9,088 nt of DNA from Oscillospiraceae bacterium. GTDB lineage: Bacteria; Bacillota; Clostridia; UBA1381. The notes below the pieces were generated by a model, which did no database searches, had not been told where the DNA came from, and was given only the letters and a program-made list of their open reading frames with translations. The stretch is from assembly GCA_022508725.1 (NCBI GenBank), contig JAFLUR010000075.1, positions 1 through 9,088 on the forward strand, given 5' to 3'. The stretch's first letter is position 1, and each line of letters opens with the position of its first letter. Of this stretch, positions 5,852 to 9,088 are shown piece after piece. The translations under genes and the position numbers were made by a program.

Positions 5852-6406
5852 ATGGCAATGACACAAGATGATAAGAATAAATGGCTTATAGCGGCGGCTG
5901 TAAGACGGCTTTTGTATAAAATGCCGCTTCAGAAGATCAAGGTCGAGGATATTATGAACGAAAGCGGAATGGCGCTGCAGGTGTTTTACCGATGCTTTAA
6001 GGATAAAAATGACGTGGTTCAGTTTTGTTTCAGAGAAACAAACGATCAGACGATGACCATGCTGGGCGACGGCGCGGATTGGAAGACTGCCGTATGCGGC
6101 AAGCTTACCGAAATGGCGGGAAGAAAAGCGGAGTTTCAAGAGGTTTTCGGCGTGTTTGATTTTAGGGCGCATCTTCGTCCGGAGGTTGATGTCAGCATAG
6201 CTCTTTACAAGAAAATTTTTGAGAAAATAGAGCATCGCAAGGCGGACAACGATATGAGCTTTTTGATAGGCGTATTTTCAAACGGCGCCGTCAGTATGTG
6301 TGCCGAATGGATAGCAAGCGGAATGATGGAATCTCCCGAACATCTTACCGATCTGCTCGCGGAGTCTATGCCCGTGAAGTTAAAGGAGATGCTGAAGATC
6401 CGATAA
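5852..6406 (+). CDS. TetR/AcrR-family transcriptional regulator
   Basis: The 184-residue protein has the N-terminal TetR DNA-binding domain at about residues 8-56. ALLYKMPL-like helix 1 sequence (AAVRRLLYKMPLQKIKV) leads into the helix-turn-helix VEDIMNESGMALQVFYRCFKDK, with the family's conserved Tyr46 and Phe49 and the following KND. The remaining 130 residues are helical and form the ligand-binding and dimerisation domain; they resemble the DhaS-like C-terminal type more than classical TetR, and the ligand cannot be predicted. An imperfect palindrome about 50 bases upstream could be its own operator. The nucleoid-associated protein gene follows after 49 bases in the same direction, so the regulator may control itself and the downstream genes, including the pectin esterase. 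That link is inference from order alone. Confidence 0.9.
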   Translation: MAMTQDDKNKWLIAAAVRRLLYKMPLQKIKVEDIMNESGMALQVFYRCFKDKNDVVQFCFRETNDQTMTMLGDGADWKTAVCGKLTEMAGRKAEFQEVFGVFDFRAHLRPEVDVSIALYKKIFEKIEHRKADNDMSFLIGVFSNGAVSMCAEWIASGMMESPEHLTDLLAESMPVKLKEMLKIR

Positions 6407-6455
6407 GCGGGCAGAGTGTGTATATGCATCCTATTATTTTACGGAGAGGTAAGAA

Positions 6456-7466
6456 ATGATTATAACGGTAAAAAAGGCGATACTGCATATTTTGGACGCG
6501 GTTTCCGGTGTTACGGTGTATTCCGATGAGGAAATAGACGTAAGCAATGAGAGCATATGCGCGTTCATAATAAAGCATATCGAGAAGATATATGACGAGC
6601 CGGGTGCGCGCGAAGGGGAATTTAACGACGCGAGCGGTTTTAAATATCATCTGAGCGAATATATAAAAGGAGAGACCGGATTTTGTAAATTTACTCAATT
6701 TGTATCCGAAAAGCTTTACGACGGCATATCGTCCGCCGAAAAGAGTATGTCATGCGACCTTATTATTGAGGAGTGCGTTATCAACGAAAAAGAAGTGACG
6801 GCGGTTCTCAAATGCGACAACAAGCCGGGATATACGCATCAGGTCTTTCAAGAAAACGGGGCGATAAGAAATGAGATAATCAATCATTACGCCATACTTC
6901 CGTCTCCGAGCGGGACTATAAGCGAATATGCGTTTATCGATATGAATGATTTTAAGATAAAGTGCAAGGGGAAAAAGGTCAATATAGACGGTGAAAGCCT
7001 TGATATAATGGCAGATGTGATGCTTGAGTGCGTGTATGATATATCGTCAAAGGAGTCTTTTAACGCCATGAACAAGATAGCAAAGAAGATATCCGAGGAT
7101 AACGGAGCCGACAGTATAGAAACATCCGCAAAAATAAAAAAATTCGTTACCGAGAGCATATCTGAGGCGGATGAGTATATCGAGCCGGTGGAATTTGCGG
7201 ATGCGGTGTTTGACAATTCGCCCGCCATGCGGAAGGAGTTTGTGGAAAAAACACGAGAGGCAAGCGTACCCGAAAAGGTAAAAATGAACGATTACATAGG
7301 TAAAAAGGCGACAAAAAACATAAAAATAGTGACCGATACCGGAATTGAAATATCCTTCCCGGCGGAATATTATCGCGATGAGGAGCATATAAGCATAATA
7401 AACAATCCGGACGGGACGCTTCGCATTCAAATAAACAATATAGGCGAAATAACAAATAAACTGTAA
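6456..7466 (+). CDS. nucleoid-associated protein, NA37/YejK (NdpA) family
   Basis: The 336-residue product matches the NA37 family in length and layout. Family-like stretches are the N-terminal VKKAILHILDAVSGVTVYSDEEID (shown here in two overlapping halves: VKKAILHILDAVSG, then VTVYSDEEID), FIIKHIEKIYDEPGA, HYAILPSP followed by SEYAFIDMNDFKIK in the middle, and VKMNDYIGKK with a C-terminal IINNPDGTLRIQINNIGEI. Family members bind DNA and are associated with the nucleoid in E. coli (YejK); in other bacteria they are often scattered in accessory contexts and their exact job is poorly known. There is no signal peptide or membrane segment. GGAGAGG at 6443-6449 supports the ATG. The stop codon abuts the ribosome binding site of the following esterase gene, pointing to co-transcription, although no functional link between the two is obvious. 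Confidence 0.85.
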   Translation: MIITVKKAILHILDAVSGVTVYSDEEIDVSNESICAFIIKHIEKIYDEPGAREGEFNDASGFKYHLSEYIKGETGFCKFTQFVSEKLYDGISSAEKSMSCDLIIEECVINEKEVTAVLKCDNKPGYTHQVFQENGAIRNEIINHYAILPSPSGTISEYAFIDMNDFKIKCKGKKVNIDGESLDIMADVMLECVYDISSKESFNAMNKIAKKISEDNGADSIETSAKIKKFVTESISEADEYIEPVEFADAVFDNSPAMRKEFVEKTREASVPEKVKMNDYIGKKATKNIKIVTDTGIEISFPAEYYRDEEHISIINNPDGTLRIQINNIGEITNKL

Positions 7467-7477
7467 GGGGGATTTTT

Positions 7478-9088
7478 ATGAACATCAAAAGAAGAATCGC
7501 AATGACATTGATCGTTGCGGCGGCAGCTTTGCAGGCGTCGGCGGCTGCGGCTGCGGATGAGCTTTATACCGCAAAATTCGATTTCGGAGCGGACGGAGCG
7601 CCCGAGGGCTATATACAAATTTCGGCGTCCGATAATTTTGATGAAAAAAAGGGATACGGTCTTTCGGAAACATCGGCGCGGAATTCGGAAAAGAGTGATG
7701 GTATGACACTTGAAGATTACATTACATCCGAAACGGATAAGGGGATAAAGTTTGAGGTCAATGTCCCCGACGGTGATTATGAGGTTAAAACAATAAACGG
7801 CGGAGACACCGAGAGCGAAGTCAATATATATATAAACGGCGGAGAGCGTGTAAGGGTATTTCAAACGGCGGCGAACGAATATAAGGAGAATGTTCAGAGG
7901 GTAGTTCCCAAAAACGGGAAGATCACATTTGAATTTTTGGGAAAGGATGTCAAAGTCAATTCGATAGAGATAAAGCAGCTCGAAAATCGTGATAAAAAGT
8001 CGGAAATACCCGTGATATACATTGCCGGAGATTCAACGGCGCAGACATACGATCAGGCAAGCAGATATCCGCAGTACGGATGGGGACAGGTCATAAGCGA
8101 TTACCTCGACGGTAATGTGAAGACGGAAAATCGCTCGATGGCGGGAAGAAGCTCGAAAAGCTATGATAACGACGGCAGACTCGATAATATTCTGACCGAA
8201 ATACATCCGGGTGATTATGTGTTTATTCAGTTCGGACACAATGACGGTTCGGAGAAGCCGGAAAGATATATTTCGATCGATGATTTTAAAAAATTGATCA
8301 CGGATAAATACATCGGCGAAACGGTAAAAAGAGGCGGAATACCGGTCCTGCTCACCCCGACTCCTCATTTCTCGCCGGATGACAACGGTAGGTTTTCCGA
8401 AACGATAGTTGACTATTCGCAGGCGATACGCGAGGTTGCCGAAAGCACGGGCGTTCCGCTGATCGATATACACAAAGACGCGGTCGCAAAGTGGAATGAG
8501 CTCGGCAAAGAGGAGGTTTCGCGTTATTATTTCATATGCGAGCCGGGTGAGAGCGTTCAGTATCCCGAGGGAACGGATGATCATACGCATTTTAAAGAAC
8601 CCGGAGCAAGAGCGATAGCCAAGCTTGTTGCGGAGGGGATGAAAAATGCAAATATAATGGCGGAAAGTGTGATTTCCGGACCGCAGGTATTCAAGGATAC
8701 CCGAAATCACTGGGCTGAGGATATTATAAATAAAATGAGAGATCTCGAATTTGTAAAGGGAACGGGTGAAAATGAATTTTCACCGGACGGGACCGTCACA
8801 AGAGCCGAATTCCTTTCTATGTCGATGAAAGCGGCGGATGTTCCGGGCAGGGGATATGACAAGGAAAAAAATTATTCCGATGTAAGCGACGGAAACGTGT
8901 TCAGATTTCAAATTCAGGGGGCGAGAGAAAAGAATATCATTGCGGAGGAAATGATCGAAAACAATAAATTTTCGCCGGATAAGGCTATAACCCGCGGCGA
9001 GATGGCATCGATGCTTGTAAGGATATATAATCTGAAACACAGTATAGGCGGATATGTCGAAAAGTCCGAGGCGGATGATTTTGAATAT
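7478..9088 (+). CDS. secreted SLH-anchored rhamnogalacturonan acetylesterase-like SGNH hydrolase (partial, 3' end outside window)
   Basis: The frame is open from the ATG to the window end, giving 537 residues without a stop. A signal peptide is clear: a basic MNIKRR start, a hydrophobic core and an ASAAAAA end before Asp27. Residues about 29-170 form a beta-rich domain (YTAKFDFGADGA at the start), probably a galactose-binding-like carbohydrate module. Residues about 178-395 are an SGNH/GDSL hydrolase of CE12 type: GDSTAQ with nucleophile Ser186, AGRSS with Gly223, FGHND with Asn255, and DHTH giving Asp368 and His371. CE12 enzymes remove acetyl groups from rhamnogalacturonan or other pectin. 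Two SLH repeats follow (about 405-450 and 466-518; FKDTRNHWAEDII, FSPDGTVTRAEF, FSPDKAITRGEM), and a third may start at the edge. SLH domains hold proteins on the cell-wall surface, so the enzyme likely acts outside on pectin. AGGGGG at 7466-7471 lies 6 bases upstream and overlaps the preceding stop codon. Confidence 0.92.
   Translation, partial: MNIKRRIAMTLIVAAAALQASAAAAADELYTAKFDFGADGAPEGYIQISASDNFDEKKGYGLSETSARNSEKSDGMTLEDYITSETDKGIKFEVNVPDGDYEVKTINGGDTESEVNIYINGGERVRVFQTAANEYKENVQRVVPKNGKITFEFLGKDVKVNSIEIKQLENRDKKSEIPVIYIAGDSTAQTYDQASRYPQYGWGQVISDYLDGNVKTENRSMAGRSSKSYDNDGRLDNILTEIHPGDYVFIQFGHNDGSEKPERYISIDDFKKLITDKYIGETVKRGGIPVLLTPTPHFSPDDNGRFSETIVDYSQAIREVAESTGVPLIDIHKDAVAKWNELGKEEVSRYYFICEPGESVQYPEGTDDHTHFKEPGARAIAKLVAEGMKNANIMAESVISGPQVFKDTRNHWAEDIINKMRDLEFVKGTGENEFSPDGTVTRAEFLSMSMKAADVPGRGYDKEKNYSDVSDGNVFRFQIQGAREKNIIAEEMIENNKFSPDKAITRGEMASMLVRIYNLKHSIGGYVEKSEADDFEY

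Noticed and set aside
5848..5853. TATAAT as a -10 element for the TetR gene.
   Set aside because: It lies between the ribosome binding site and overlaps the start codon, so a transcript from it could not carry the leader needed to translate the gene.
8033..8710. 225-codon minus-strand ORF opposite the esterase.
   Set aside because: The + strand frame carries complete SGNH and SLH motifs across the same bases; the antisense product shows no recognisable domain.

Overview
The window looks like a chromosomal stretch of an anaerobic member of the Bacillota, class Clostridia, probably a gut or plant-fibre-degrading lineage. The evidence is strong AGGAGG-type ribosome binding sites, moderate base composition with heavy use of ATA and AGA/AGG codons, a Firmicutes-type YdbC/PC4 protein, a clostridial ferritin-like small protein, and an exported pectin side-chain esterase anchored by SLH domains. 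Pectin specialists such as Monoglobus would fit, but that is inference; no rRNA or other taxonomic marker is present.

Region 1 (1-1256, + strand) holds the lysine-rich tail of an unidentified gene, then a 70-residue PC4/YdbC single-stranded-nucleic-acid-binding protein and, two bases later, a DUF5131 (phage Gp37/Gp68-type) protein. The last has an N-terminal cysteine triplet and an unusual cysteine-rich tail. The close spacing suggests one transcript. Region 2 (1266-1700, - strand) is a convergent gene for a small, probably four-helix, ferritin-like protein.

Region 3 (1701-5700, + strand) starts with a 264-base divergent spacer containing a good sigma-A-type promoter that overlaps an inverted repeat. 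It drives argC and argB, two consecutive steps of arginine synthesis, followed closely by proS (prolyl-tRNA synthetase). The other arginine genes (argJ, argD, argF) are not here. A plausible weak terminator follows proS.

Region 4 (5701-9088, + strand) has a 151-base spacer with an imperfect palindrome, then a TetR-type regulator, a nucleoid-associated protein of the NA37/YejK family, and a secreted modular esterase that runs off the end of the window. The esterase has a signal peptide, an N-terminal beta-rich domain, a CE12-like SGNH hydrolase domain and at least two SLH domains. The genes are 49 and 11 bases apart, so the last two, and possibly all three, may be co-transcribed.

Most of the window is ordinary housekeeping and polysaccharide-degradation biology. 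The pair least explained by known function is YdbC/PC4 plus DUF5131 with its CxxC-rich tail. No CRISPR array, tRNA, rRNA, insertion sequence or prophage structural gene was seen.
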